From Lentibacillus sediminis (GTDB lineage: Bacteria > Bacillota > Bacilli > Bacillales > Amphibacillaceae): DNA of 64,000 nucleotides. The notes below the pieces were generated by a model. That model was not told where the DNA came from and made no database searches. It saw only the letters and a list, made by a program, of their open reading frames with translations. Positions 1 to 8,642 of this stretch are shown piece after piece. The first letter of the stretch is position 1; the number at the start of each line of letters is the position of its first letter. Made by a program: the position numbers and the translations under genes. The DNA lies in contig NZ_NIXK01000003.1 of assembly GCF_002763455.1 (NCBI RefSeq), positions 62,001-126,000 of the forward strand. Reading direction: 5' to 3'.

Positions 1-2
1 AA

Positions 3-1613
3 GAAAATGCGCTCTCAGGAGAAGCACTGAATACAGCAGTTTCTCAGAAAATGACAGGGACCGAGACAATATATGCCGCAGCGATCCTCATCCCTGTGAT
101 AATTTTAATATTAATTTTATCCACGAGATCATGGGTTGAGCCGGTGTTCTTCCTGACGGCGATTGGCGTGTCTGTGCTGATTAATATGGGCACCAACATC
201 TTTATCGGGGAAATTTCTTTTGTAACACAGGCTGTGGCGCCGATTTTACAGCTGGCGGTATCGCTCGATTATGCGATCTTTCTGCTGCACAGTTTTGGCG
301 ATTACCGCAGGAAAGTGGCCGATCCGCAAGAAGCAATGCAGCTTGCGATGAAGCGTTCATTTCCAGCGATTGCCGCGAGTGCGTCGACGACTTTCTTTGG
401 GTTTATCGCATTGACGTTTATGAATTTTGAGCTTGGGGCAGATTTGGGGCTGAACCTTGTCAAAGGCATTTTGCTCAGCTTTATCAGTGTGATGGTGTTC
501 TTGCCGGCACTGACGCTGATGTTTTATAAATGGATCGATAAAACTCAGCACAAACAGCTGCTGCCAAGCATCCCGAATGTAGGGAAACACCTGCTGAAAT
601 TGCGCATTCCTGCATTGATTGTGGTTCTTATTCTGATTGTGCCGGCTTTCCTGGGACAGAGCCAGACCGACTTTCTCTATGGAACCGGCGATCAGCCTGA
701 GAACACGCGGGCAGGAAGTGACGTCGCGGAAATTGAAGAGGAATTTGGCAAATATACCCCGATGGTGCTCTTGGTACCCAAGGGAGATTTGGCCAAGGAA
801 GAAGAACTGGTGCAGGAGCTGGGCGACCTCGAGCAGGTGCAAAGCATGATTTCCTATGTAAATACCGTGGGAACAGCCATCCCGCCGGAATATCTCGAGG
901 AATCACAGACCGAGCAGTTCTTTTCCGAGAACTACAGCCGGATTATTTTAAATACCACCACAGATACCGAGGGAGATGAAGCATTTGCCTTTGTGGAACT
1001 GGTGCGGCAGATGACGGCAGATTTCTACGGGGATGATTATCACGCTGTCGGGGAAAGTGTCACCCTGTATGATATGAAAAACATCGTGGAAAGGGACAAT
1101 ACCGTGGTAAATTTGCTGACGGTGATTGCGATTGCGCTGGTACTCTTTGTCACCTTTCGTTCCATATCCCTGCCGGTAGTTTTGCTGCTGACGATTCAAT
1201 CCGCTGTCTGGATCAATTTGTCGGTGCCATACTTTACCGACACTCCACTGGTTTATATAGGATATTTGATCATCAGCACCGTGCAGCTTGCGGCGACGGT
1301 CGACTACGCTATTTTGCTGACAGAGGACTATAAAGAGCGCCGCAAAGAAATGAGAGCTTTTGAAGCAATGAAAAAAACGATGGATGAGAAAATTTTCTCG
1401 ATTGGTGTTTCTGCATCGATCCTTTCCAGTGTCGGATTTATTTTGTGGATCACATCAAGCAATCCGATCGTAGCTTCCATCGGTCTCCTGCTGGGAAGAG
1501 GCGCATTGCTGGCGTTTATCATGGTTGTTCTCTTCTTGCCGGCAATGCTGCTGCTGTTTGACAAGGTAATTGAAAAAACCACATGGAAATCAAATTTTTA
1601 TAAAGGAGAGTGA
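3..1613 (+). CDS. MMPL/RND-family membrane transporter, C-terminal part (5' end outside the window)
   Basis: The reading frame is open from base 3 to the stop, giving 536 residues; the beginning lies to the left of the window, so the ATG at 51 is internal. The visible part is the end of the first MMPL (RND-type) membrane domain, a soluble loop, and the whole second membrane domain. Clusters of hydrophobic segments and the motif SLDYAIFLLHSFGDY, echoed as ATVDYAILLTEDYKERR in the second half, are characteristic of this superfamily, where the buried Asp is thought to relay protons. Members export lipids, peptides or hydrophobic compounds by proton motive force; the substrate here cannot be read from sequence. 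The stop lies 3 bases before the next gene, a secreted coiled-coil protein, so the two are probably one operon and act together at the envelope. Confidence 0.9.
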   Translation, partial: ENALSGEALNTAVSQKMTGTETIYAAAILIPVIILILILSTRSWVEPVFFLTAIGVSVLINMGTNIFIGEISFVTQAVAPILQLAVSLDYAIFLLHSFGDYRRKVADPQEAMQLAMKRSFPAIAASASTTFFGFIALTFMNFELGADLGLNLVKGILLSFISVMVFLPALTLMFYKWIDKTQHKQLLPSIPNVGKHLLKLRIPALIVVLILIVPAFLGQSQTDFLYGTGDQPENTRAGSDVAEIEEEFGKYTPMVLLVPKGDLAKEEELVQELGDLEQVQSMISYVNTVGTAIPPEYLEESQTEQFFSENYSRIILNTTTDTEGDEAFAFVELVRQMTADFYGDDYHAVGESVTLYDMKNIVERDNTVVNLLTVIAIALVLFVTFRSISLPVVLLLTIQSAVWINLSVPYFTDTPLVYIGYLIISTVQLAATVDYAILLTEDYKERRKEMRAFEAMKKTMDEKIFSIGVSASILSSVGFILWITSSNPIVASIGLLLGRGALLAFIMVVLFLPAMLLLFDKVIEKTTWKSNFYKGE

Positions 1614-1616
1614 AAC

Positions 1617-3440
1617 ATGGGAATGAAAAAACTATCGATCATGCTGATGAGCGCTCTGCTTGTGTTTTCCTCTTTCCCGCTGACCGCTTCTTCCAATGAG
1701 AGCGGCTCAGCCGGGAAGTACGCTTCCAAGGATGAAGTTGTTTATGGAAACTTGGGTGCTTCCGGCAGTGTGCAAGACATGTACGTGGTGAACACCTTCC
1801 ATGTCACCGAGCCGGGGGAAATCACCGATTATGGGAATTACACAGATGTCCGGAATTTGAGCAATTTGGCTGAGATGGAACAGACAGAAGACGGGAAGGT
1901 TCAATTTCAGGCAGAAGAAGGAGAATTTTATTATCAGGGAGAGATGGAGAATCAGCCGCTCCCTTGGGATATCTCGATTACCTATCTGCTGGACGGGGAG
2001 GAAATTTCACCGGATGAATTAGCTGGCAAGAGCGGGGAATTTGAAATGCAGATCTCCACTTCAGCAAATGAAAATGCCGACCCGGTGTTTTTTGAAAACT
2101 ATTTGCTGCAGATTTCCCTGACACTTGATCCATCGAAATTTAATCAAATTCAGGCACCTGATGGGACAGAAGCCAATGCGGGGAAAAATAAACAAATCTC
2201 GTTTATCGTTTTGCCTGAGAAAGAGGAAGAATTGATTGTATCAGCAGATGTCAATGAGTTTGAAATGGATCCGATCAGTATTTCGGCAGCTCCTTATTCC
2301 ATGTCCATGGAAAGCCCGGATCTGAGCGGAATGACTGGCGATATGCAATCCCTGGCTGATGCGGTAGCTGAAATAAATAATGGTGTCGGTGAATTGAATA
2401 ATGGTATTGCCGAACTGGGTAGTGGTGCCGCTAACTTAAGCAATGGCTCCAGTGAGTACCAGAGCGGCATCAATGAACTCGATCAATCATCCGGCGAGCT
2501 TATCAATGGCTCAGCGGCCATTCGTGACGCCCTTGCGACGATGAGTGAGTCTGTGCAGGGCAGTTCGGGAGAGATGGATCTTGGGAATATAGAGGCGCTC
2601 CCTGCAGGACTTCGTGAAATTGCTGGAGGAATTAAGGAATCAGCTGCCGGGCTGGATACGCTGAGAGAAAATTACAGCGGAGCATATGGTGCACTGAATG
2701 AGGCTATGGCGGCGATTCCTGACTATCAGGTTTCCGGCGAACAGATTGAAGGGCTGCGTAAAAGCTTGGAAGAAAGCGGTGCAGATACAAAAGCCCTCGA
2801 CCAATTGGCGGAGACGTATACCGCAGCCAAGGAAGCTAAGCAAACGTATAATAGCGTTAAGGAAGCATTTGGCGCCGTGACAGGAACCCTGGAAGAAGTC
2901 GCTGCTGCCAACCGTGAGCTGGCAGGCGCGATCGAAACAACTGCTGCGGAAATCGAGAACGCCATCGCAGGCATGGAACAGATGGATTCTCTCGCCCAGC
3001 TGCAGGAAGGTTTGTCCTCCCTGTCAGCTGAGTACCAATCCTTCCATAACGGCCTGGTAAGCTACACGGATGGTGTGGGCGAATTGGCCGGCTCGTATCA
3101 GCAGCTTAATGCAGGAATTCAAGAACTGGCAGATGGAACAGCCTCCCTGGAAAGTGGTGCAGACGAACTGCATAACGGCACACAGGAACTGCAGGAATCC
3201 ACAAGCGACCTGCCTGGCCAAATCGAGGAAGAAGCAGATGAAATGCTGGAACAATATGATGCATCCGACTTCGAGCCTCAATCTTTTGTATCTGATAAAA
3301 ACGAGAAAATAGGCGTCGTACAATTCGTGCTGCAGACAGAAAGCATCGAAATGGAAGAAGAGCAAGAGACAACTGAGGAAACTGGTAACGAAGAAGAAGA
3401 GAAAGGATTCTGGGATAGGTTAATGGATCTTTTTCGGTAA
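1617..3440 (+). CDS. Secreted YhgE/Pip-like coiled-coil protein, partner of the MMPL transporter
   Basis: A protein of 607 residues. AAGGAG at 1603-1608 sits 8 bases before the ATG. Residues 1-25 form a Sec signal peptide without a lipobox. The middle (about 240-300 and 480-530) carries runs of the type NGxxELxxG, such as NNGVGELNNGIAELGSG, the repeat style of YhgE/Pip proteins, and long alanine/glutamate-rich helices lie between them. The C terminus is very acidic and ends in a short amphipathic stretch (FWDRLMDLFR). Unlike true YhgE/Pip proteins there are no clear membrane segments after the signal peptide. The 3-base gap to the MMPL gene implies co-translation, and MMPL plus coiled-coil secreted protein pairs are common in Bacillales. 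The role as a periplasmic-side adaptor is an inference. Confidence 0.8.
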   Translation: MGMKKLSIMLMSALLVFSSFPLTASSNESGSAGKYASKDEVVYGNLGASGSVQDMYVVNTFHVTEPGEITDYGNYTDVRNLSNLAEMEQTEDGKVQFQAEEGEFYYQGEMENQPLPWDISITYLLDGEEISPDELAGKSGEFEMQISTSANENADPVFFENYLLQISLTLDPSKFNQIQAPDGTEANAGKNKQISFIVLPEKEEELIVSADVNEFEMDPISISAAPYSMSMESPDLSGMTGDMQSLADAVAEINNGVGELNNGIAELGSGAANLSNGSSEYQSGINELDQSSGELINGSAAIRDALATMSESVQGSSGEMDLGNIEALPAGLREIAGGIKESAAGLDTLRENYSGAYGALNEAMAAIPDYQVSGEQIEGLRKSLEESGADTKALDQLAETYTAAKEAKQTYNSVKEAFGAVTGTLEEVAAANRELAGAIETTAAEIENAIAGMEQMDSLAQLQEGLSSLSAEYQSFHNGLVSYTDGVGELAGSYQQLNAGIQELADGTASLESGADELHNGTQELQESTSDLPGQIEEEADEMLEQYDASDFEPQSFVSDKNEKIGVVQFVLQTESIEMEEEQETTEETGNEEEEKGFWDRLMDLFR

Positions 3441-3457
3441 ATGAATGATAAATGTGT

Positions 3458-3494
3458 GAGCTCTCCGTTTTTGTGGCGGGGAGTTCTTTTTTTG
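3458..3494 (+). terminator. Rho-independent terminator after the MMPL operon
   Basis: A 10-bp stem (3458-3467 with 3477-3486, GC-rich with G-U pairs) closes a nine-base loop and is followed by a run of T. It ends the MMPL/coiled-coil operon. Confidence 0.8.
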
Positions 3495-3520
3495 TTTGCT
3501 GGAGGCTGGGGGTGGGGTGA

Positions 3521-3790
3521 CGGTTCTCAAGATCAAAAGAGAGCGGCTGGATACTCGAAAAGACGGATAGAACGGTTCTCAAGATCAAAAGAGAGCGGTT
3601 GGATGCTCGAAAAGACGGATAGAACGGTTCTCAAGATCAAAATGAAGAAATTGGGTGCTCGAAAAGACGGATAGAACGGTCCTCAAGATCAAAATGAAGC
3701 GATTGAATGCTTGAAAAGATGGATAGAACGGTTCTCAAGATCAAAATGAAGCGATTGAATGCTCGAAAAGACGAATAGAACGATTCTATT
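3521..3790. repeat. Tandem array of a 52-bp unit, five copies plus a decayed sixth
   Basis: The start CGGTTCTCAAGATCAAAA recurs at 3521, 3573, 3625, 3677 (one change) and 3729, exactly 52 bases apart, and a degenerate sixth start is at 3781. Each unit ends in a conserved CTCGAAAAGACGGATAGAA; the middle (such as GAGCGGCTGGATA) varies between copies. No credible protein is encoded on either strand: 52 is not a multiple of three, so the frame shifts in each copy. The array fills the gap between the MMPL operon and ypsA. It is continuous, with no spacers, so it is not a CRISPR array. Confidence 0.9.
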
Positions 3791-3926
3791 GGGCAAAACC
3801 ACACATACAACCTATCAAAGCCCACTAGAATCTATTATAATGCAAAAAACCATCAACCAAATCATGTGAACTGGAAACTTCTTATAATTCCATATACAAT
3901 TGCTATACAGACAAGGAGTGCCGCTC

Positions 3927-4478
3927 ATGAAAATCTTGACAGTGACTGGATATAAACCAATGGAGCTAAATATTTTCAAAGAAGATGACCCGCGGATTGA
4001 ATTTATCAAAAGAGCGTTGCAAAAGAGGTTAATTGCCTTTGCAGAGGACGGACTGGAGTGGGTACTGATTTCCGGGCAAATGGGCGTGGAAATGTGGACG
4101 GCGGAGGTGGTACTGGATTTGCAGGACAGCTGGGATTTGAAAGTCGGTATTTTTCCGCCTTTTGAAAATCAGGAGTCCCGCTGGCCGGAGCAGATTCAGG
4201 AAAAGTACCAGGCTCTGTTGGCTGCGGTGGATTTTTATAAACCGATCTATCAGGGGGACTACAAAGGCGCCTATCAGTTTAAGGCGAAAAACATGTGGCT
4301 GGTGGATAAGAGTGATGGCTGTCTATTGCTGATGGATGAGGAGTTTCCGGGCAGCACGAAGTTTTTTCATCAGGCAGCAGAAGCGGATGAGAATTACCCG
4401 ATCACCTATATTACTCCTGCTGATATTGATGAAACAGTAGAAGAAATGCGGATGGAGGATCCGGATTATTGGTTGTGA
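3927..4478 (+). CDS. ypsA: YpsA family protein (SLOG superfamily, UPF0398)
   Basis: A protein of 183 residues, the usual size for YpsA. The start at 3927 (MKILTVTGYKPMEL) is preceded by AAGGAG at 3912-3917; an in-frame start 27 bases upstream is poorly placed. YpsA has a Rossmann-like SLOG fold related to DprA and lysine-decarboxylase-like proteins, thought to bind a nucleotide or NAD-type ligand. Conserved parts visible are the N-terminal VTGYKP, the central VLISGQMGVEMWTAEV, and the PPFENQ and DEEFPGSTKF segments. In Bacillus subtilis and Staphylococcus aureus YpsA affects cell division, but its ligand is not settled. It stands alone between the tandem repeats and the S-box operon. Confidence 0.92.
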   Translation: MKILTVTGYKPMELNIFKEDDPRIEFIKRALQKRLIAFAEDGLEWVLISGQMGVEMWTAEVVLDLQDSWDLKVGIFPPFENQESRWPEQIQEKYQALLAAVDFYKPIYQGDYKGAYQFKAKNMWLVDKSDGCLLLMDEEFPGSTKFFHQAAEADENYPITYITPADIDETVEEMRMEDPDYWL

Positions 4479-4526
4479 TGTTTGAGTTGCTGAGGCGTAA
4501 ACAGCCCCTTGGCGACACAAAATTAA

Positions 4527-4555
4527 TTGACAAATTTCGACACCCATGCTAAGAT
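4527..4555 (+). promoter_or_regulatory. Sigma-A promoter of the S-box peptidase operon
   Basis: TTGACA (4527-4532), a 17-base spacer and TAAGAT (4550-4555), about 25 bases before the riboswitch. The spacer contains TTCGACA, the complement of a Spo0A-box core, which may be chance. Confidence 0.75.
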
Positions 4556-4580
4556 CAACAAAATCAAATAATTAATTTAT

Positions 4581-4754
4581 CTCTTATCATGAGCGGTGGA
4601 GGGAACGGCCCTATGAACCCGCGGCAACCTTCAAACAACAGTGTTTGGAAAGGTGCCAATTCCTGCAAGGCGGATGCTTTGACAGATAAGAGAACACGAA
4701 GACTCTTGTTTATTAGTTTACGTCTTTCTGTTCTCTTACAGAAAGGCGTTTTTC
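4581..4754 (+). promoter_or_regulatory. SAM-I (S-box) riboswitch with terminator
   Basis: The aptamer runs from CTCTTATC (4581-4588) to its pairing partner GATAAGAG (4685-4692). It has the S-box signatures GGTGGAGGGAACGGCCCTATGAA, written here as its two halves GGTGGAGGGAACGG and CCCTATGAA, then CGGCAACC and GGTGCCAATTCCTGC. It is followed by a terminator (stem CTTTCTGT/ACAGAAAG within 4721-4754, then a T run). When S-adenosylmethionine is plentiful the aptamer folds and transcription should stop before the M42 peptidase gene; when it is scarce the operon should be transcribed. The family and its off-switch logic are established; the pairing was read by eye. Confidence 0.95.
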
Positions 4755-4804
4755 TATTTCGGAAAGAAGAGGCAAGCACCAAACATCAGAAGGAGTTTTG
4801 CAAA

Positions 4805-5869
4805 ATGGAAAATTTACTAAAGCAGCTGACCGAGCTAAATGGGCCATGCGGATTTGAACAGAACGTTACATATTTTATCGAAAACTACGTGAGGGACAAG
4901 GTGGACCAGACCCGAGTCGATGGCATCGGCAATGTGATTGCGAGAAAAACGGGGAGCAAACCCGGGCCGGTGACGCTGCTGACAGCTCATATGGACGAAG
5001 TGGGATTCATTGTCAAAAAGATAGAAGAGAATGGCCTCTTACGTTTTGAAAAGCTCGGCGGGCATGATGATCGGATCTTGCTTGCCCAGCAGGTGAAAGT
5101 GCTCGGTGACGACCGGGAAATTGATGGTGTGATTGGCACACTTTCTGCCCATTATGTAAAATTTGATGATCCGAAAAAAGTGCGAGGGCATAAAGAGCTT
5201 TACATTGATATTGGTGCATCATCCCAGCAGGAAGTCCTGGATCTTGGGGTTGACATTGGCACACCGGTTACCTGGGCAACAGAGGCCAAGCGAATTGGCA
5301 CAGAGGACAACCCAATGATCAGAGGAAAGGCGCTGGATGACCGGGCAGGCTGTGCTGTTCTTTTAGATGTACTGAACAACATCCAGGATAAGGAGTTTGC
5401 TGGGGAGGTTATTTTCCTGTTCGCGGTGCAGGAAGAAGTCGGCCTAAGAGGAGCCCAGACAGCGATGACCCATCTCAAAGATATCGATCTTGCCATTGCG
5501 GTGGACACCACGGCAGTCAGTGACACCCCAGAGGAGACGATGGATCAGACGCTGAAGCTTGGCGCAGGAACAGGTATTAAAGTGATGGATTTCAGCCTGA
5601 TTGTTCAGAGGAAAATAAAAGACGCCCTGAAAAACATTGCAGTGGAAAAAAATATTCCTTATCAATTAGAGGTGTTCCCGGGGATTGGCACAGATGGCAG
5701 TGCGGTTGCTGTAGCTGATAAAGGCGTACCGACGGGCGTTCTGTCTATCCCTTCCCGCAACGCGCACTCACCAGTTGAGGTGGTGAACTTGAAGGACGTG
5801 GAGGCTACAACCGATGTACTTAAAGCATTTATCCTAAATTTAAATGAAGAAACAGAATTTCGTTTCTAA
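4805..5869 (+). CDS. M42 family metallo-aminopeptidase
   Basis: A protein of 354 residues, starting at 4805 after GAAGGAG at 4789-4795; the longer open frame upstream runs through the riboswitch and is not coding. It belongs to the M42 di-metal aminopeptidases (YsdC/FrvX/PepA-like), which trim peptides in the cytoplasm as large tetrahedral particles. Visible metal and catalytic motifs are TAHMDEVGF (His62, Asp64), GKALDDRAG, FAVQEEVGLRGA (the Glu pair), AVDTT and the late SRNAHSPVE (His ligand). It is controlled by an S-box and lies 24 bases before a peptide-binding lipoprotein gene, so it may release methionine from imported peptides when methionine/SAM is low. That specificity is an inference. 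Confidence 0.92.
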   Translation: MENLLKQLTELNGPCGFEQNVTYFIENYVRDKVDQTRVDGIGNVIARKTGSKPGPVTLLTAHMDEVGFIVKKIEENGLLRFEKLGGHDDRILLAQQVKVLGDDREIDGVIGTLSAHYVKFDDPKKVRGHKELYIDIGASSQQEVLDLGVDIGTPVTWATEAKRIGTEDNPMIRGKALDDRAGCAVLLDVLNNIQDKEFAGEVIFLFAVQEEVGLRGAQTAMTHLKDIDLAIAVDTTAVSDTPEETMDQTLKLGAGTGIKVMDFSLIVQRKIKDALKNIAVEKNIPYQLEVFPGIGTDGSAVAVADKGVPTGVLSIPSRNAHSPVEVVNLKDVEATTDVLKAFILNLNEETEFRF

Positions 5870-5893
5870 AAATAGCCAAAAGGAGAGAGAGAA

Positions 5894-7495
5894 ATGACAT
5901 CAAGAAAAACACTACTTACATTTTTTGCAGCAATTTTTATAAGTATAATCTTCACTGCTTGTGCCAGTGAACCTGATTCGAATGAGGGCACCTCAGCTGA
6001 AGGGGGTGGCGAAACGGACGGCAAGGGTGGAGATTTAGTAATTGCGACCCAAACTGATGCTGTATCGCTGGACCCTGCTACTACCAATGATACGCCATCT
6101 GCCAATGTGCGGGTGAATATATTTGATAACCTTGTTACACAGGATGAGAATATGGAACTGCAGCCAGAGCTTGCTACGGGCTGGGAACAGATTGACGACA
6201 CGACCTGGGAATTCGAGCTCCGGGAAGGTGTGACTTTTCATGACGGATCCGAGTTTAATGCGGAGGTGGTAAAAGCCAACATCGACCGTATTCTTGATCC
6301 GGAAATTGCTTCCCCGGTTGCTTTCATGTACAACATGATAACAAATGTGGAAGTGGTTGATGAATATACGGTACGGATGGAGACGGAATATCCGTTTGCA
6401 CCGCTGCCGGCACACTTGGCCCATCCTGGCGGGCAAATGGTCTCTAAAGAGCAAATTGATGCTGATTATGCAGCCATGGAAGAAGGCGAAGAACCGGGCA
6501 GTGTCATCAACGCCAACCCGCAAGGAACCGGGCCATTTAAATTTGAAAGCCGTACGCCCGGACAGTCAACTAAATTGGTAAAAAATGAAGATTTCTGGGG
6601 AGATCCTGCATTGCTGGATTCGGTAACATTCAAGGTGGTACCCGAAGATTTAACCCGAATTGCTGAATTGCAAACAGGGGATTCCCATATCTCTCATCCG
6701 CTCAGTCCATCTGATGTGGAACAGGTAGAAAAAACAGAAGGGATTTCCGTCCAGCGGCAGGAAAGTTCTTCACTAACCTATATCGGTTTTAACACAAATA
6801 AAGAGCCTTTTGATGATCCACAGGTTCGCCGGGCAATTTCCATGGCGATTGATAAGGAAGAAATCATTGAAGGAATTTACAATGGTGTTGGTATTCCGGC
6901 AGAAGGCCCGCTTGCACCGGGGATATTTGGTCATGACGAGGACCTTTCCGGACTCGAGTATAATCCGGAAAAAGCGAAAGAATTGCTCGCTGAGGCCGGC
7001 TATGAGGATGGTTTTTCCACTACCATTTGGACAAATGACGACCGGCAACGCATTGATACGGCAACCAATGTACAGGCACAGCTTGCCGAAATCGGCGTTA
7101 ATGTGGAAGTACAAGTGGTGGAATGGGGCGCGATGCTTGAACAGACTGCCAGCGGCGAACATGAAATGACCGTATTCGGATGGACCACGGTGACTGGGGA
7201 TGCCGATAATGGCTTGTATCCATTATTCCATTCCGATAATCTCGGTTCAGCGGGGAATAGAACCTTTACCGACGACGAAAAATTGGATTCGTATTTGTCA
7301 GAAGCACGGCAAACAGCGGATCCTGAAAAGCGGGAAGAGCTGTATTCCAAAGCACAGGAAAGACTGGTAAAGCTCGCTCCGATGGTGTACCTGCTGCATC
7401 AGGAATATCTATTAGGTGTGAGCGATAAAGTGAAGGGACTTTGGCAGCTTCCTACACAGCTGCTGCAGTTGGATGATGTTTATATTGAAGAGTAA
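5894..7495 (+). CDS. Peptide/nickel-type ABC transporter substrate-binding lipoprotein (SBP family 5)
   Basis: A protein of 533 residues with a lipoprotein signal peptide (FTAC, Cys23), a glycine/acid-rich linker, then the SBP_bac_5 domain. The family signature is seen in GGDLVIATQTDAVSLDPA at the start of the mature domain and in YIGFNTNKEPFDDPQVRRA in the middle. Such proteins capture oligopeptides, dipeptides or nickel chelates outside the membrane and hand them to a permease. AGGAGAG stands before the ATG. It is 24 bases after the M42 peptidase gene under the same S-box leader, but no permease or ATPase genes follow; a terminator does. It must share a transporter encoded elsewhere. Peptides, perhaps methionine-containing, are the likeliest ligand. 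Confidence 0.9.
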   Translation: MTSRKTLLTFFAAIFISIIFTACASEPDSNEGTSAEGGGETDGKGGDLVIATQTDAVSLDPATTNDTPSANVRVNIFDNLVTQDENMELQPELATGWEQIDDTTWEFELREGVTFHDGSEFNAEVVKANIDRILDPEIASPVAFMYNMITNVEVVDEYTVRMETEYPFAPLPAHLAHPGGQMVSKEQIDADYAAMEEGEEPGSVINANPQGTGPFKFESRTPGQSTKLVKNEDFWGDPALLDSVTFKVVPEDLTRIAELQTGDSHISHPLSPSDVEQVEKTEGISVQRQESSSLTYIGFNTNKEPFDDPQVRRAISMAIDKEEIIEGIYNGVGIPAEGPLAPGIFGHDEDLSGLEYNPEKAKELLAEAGYEDGFSTTIWTNDDRQRIDTATNVQAQLAEIGVNVEVQVVEWGAMLEQTASGEHEMTVFGWTTVTGDADNGLYPLFHSDNLGSAGNRTFTDDEKLDSYLSEARQTADPEKREELYSKAQERLVKLAPMVYLLHQEYLLGVSDKVKGLWQLPTQLLQLDDVYIEE

Positions 7496-7507
7496 GTTTT
7501 GATTTAG

Positions 7508-7546
7508 AAAGGGATCCTTCTAATGTTGAGGGGTCTCTTTTTTATT
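7508..7546 (+). terminator. Terminator of the S-box operon
   Basis: An 11-bp stem (AAAGGGATCCT with AGGGGTCTCTTT, wobble pairs included) is followed by a run of T at 7539-7543. Confidence 0.75.
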
Positions 7547-7613
7547 TGCACTAGCAGGAATTTCCCCAATTAACATAGAATATATGAAGTACTCTATTAA
7601 TGGAGGTCTGGAG

Positions 7614-8510
7614 ATGCTTGGAGTAAATAAAGGGCAAGTCCGTCTCTCGGAACATTCGGATACATGGGATGAGCAGTTCGCAAGGGAAAAAGCGTTGCTG
7701 GAAGAGATTATTGGCGAGCATGTGGTGGATATTCAGCATTTTGGCAGCACAGCGATTAAGGGAATTTCGGCGAAACCGATCATTGATGTATTAATCGGTG
7801 TGGATTCCTTAGACAGAGTGAAGCAATTTGATCGAAAGAAACTGAGAGAAGTCAATATTTATCAGCTTAAAGTGAAATTGGACGGGAAAGTAGTGTTTGC
7901 AAAGATTTCTGACATGGAGAATATAAGCAAAACCCATATTTACCATGTGGTGGAACATGAAGGGGACTTGTGGAAAAAACATGTGCACTTCCGTGATTAT
8001 TTAAATGAGCATCCGGAAGCGGCAACGGAATACGAAGCTCTGAAGCAAGAACTGGCAGAGAAATACGCGGAGGATGAGAGTTCCTATACTGATGCCAAAA
8101 AAGCATTTGTCGATCAGATTCTGGAAAAGGGGTGGGGAAGAGTGACCGATAAAAAGCAAGAGGAATATGAAATTGAGGAGCGGCTCGCCTATACCGACCA
8201 TATGAGTGATATTATCAAACGTGCCGAAGAGAAGGGGCAGTTTGATCATTTGCCGGGAAAAGGGAAGCCACTGAAATTCGAGCAACGCTACTTCAACCCT
8301 GCGGAAAAACAGCTGTACAAAACGTTAAAAGACAATCATATCCTGCCCCGCTGGGTGGAACTTTCCAATCAGATTGAGAAGCTGAAGGAGGAGCTATCCT
8401 CCCTGGAAGGCAAAATACGAAGGAAGAAAGTGAAGGAAATCAACAAATTGATAAAAGAATATAATATGGCTTGTCCGCCTTCGCTGCAGAAAAATAAGGT
8501 GGAGGAATAG
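7614..8510 (+). CDS. GrpB-domain / DUF1992 fusion protein
   Basis: A protein of 298 residues, starting at 7614 after GGAGG at 7602-7606. Residues 1 to about 175 are a GrpB (UPF0157) domain, a nucleotidyltransferase-like fold, with its hallmark IQHFGSTAIKGISAKPIIDVLIGV (given here as IQHFGSTAIKGIS then AKPIIDVLIGV). Residues about 183-285 are a DUF1992 domain, also found in DnaJ homolog C28 proteins, recognisable by DHLPGKGKPL and the helical end KKVKEINKLIKEYN. The two families normally occur as separate proteins. The join is in frame and falls after a complete GrpB end (EKGWGRV), so it looks like a real fusion rather than a sequencing artefact. The function of either part is unknown; GrpB is unrelated to the chaperone factor GrpE. 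Confidence 0.88.
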   Translation: MLGVNKGQVRLSEHSDTWDEQFAREKALLEEIIGEHVVDIQHFGSTAIKGISAKPIIDVLIGVDSLDRVKQFDRKKLREVNIYQLKVKLDGKVVFAKISDMENISKTHIYHVVEHEGDLWKKHVHFRDYLNEHPEAATEYEALKQELAEKYAEDESSYTDAKKAFVDQILEKGWGRVTDKKQEEYEIEERLAYTDHMSDIIKRAEEKGQFDHLPGKGKPLKFEQRYFNPAEKQLYKTLKDNHILPRWVELSNQIEKLKEELSSLEGKIRRKKVKEINKLIKEYNMACPPSLQKNKVEE

Positions 8511-8642
8511 ATCGGTGTGGGTTTGCTGAGGCATCCACTGTGTTTGTGTGAGGGACCTCCTTGATGCCGCGGAAATGCTGGCAGAAAAACCAAGGAAACA
8601 CTATAATGAAACCTGATACACAAAAGCAGGAGGCATTTTTAA

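Noticed and set aside
3441-3674. A 77-residue plus-strand frame running into the tandem repeat.
   Set aside because: It starts at the stop of the preceding gene, crosses a terminator and has repeat-driven composition.
3521-3790. CRISPR array.
   Set aside because: The 52-bp units follow each other directly with no unique spacers and no cas genes lie near.
4589-4804. N-terminal extension of the M42 peptidase through the leader.
   Set aside because: The stretch is the SAM riboswitch and its terminator, and the inner start has GAAGGAG.
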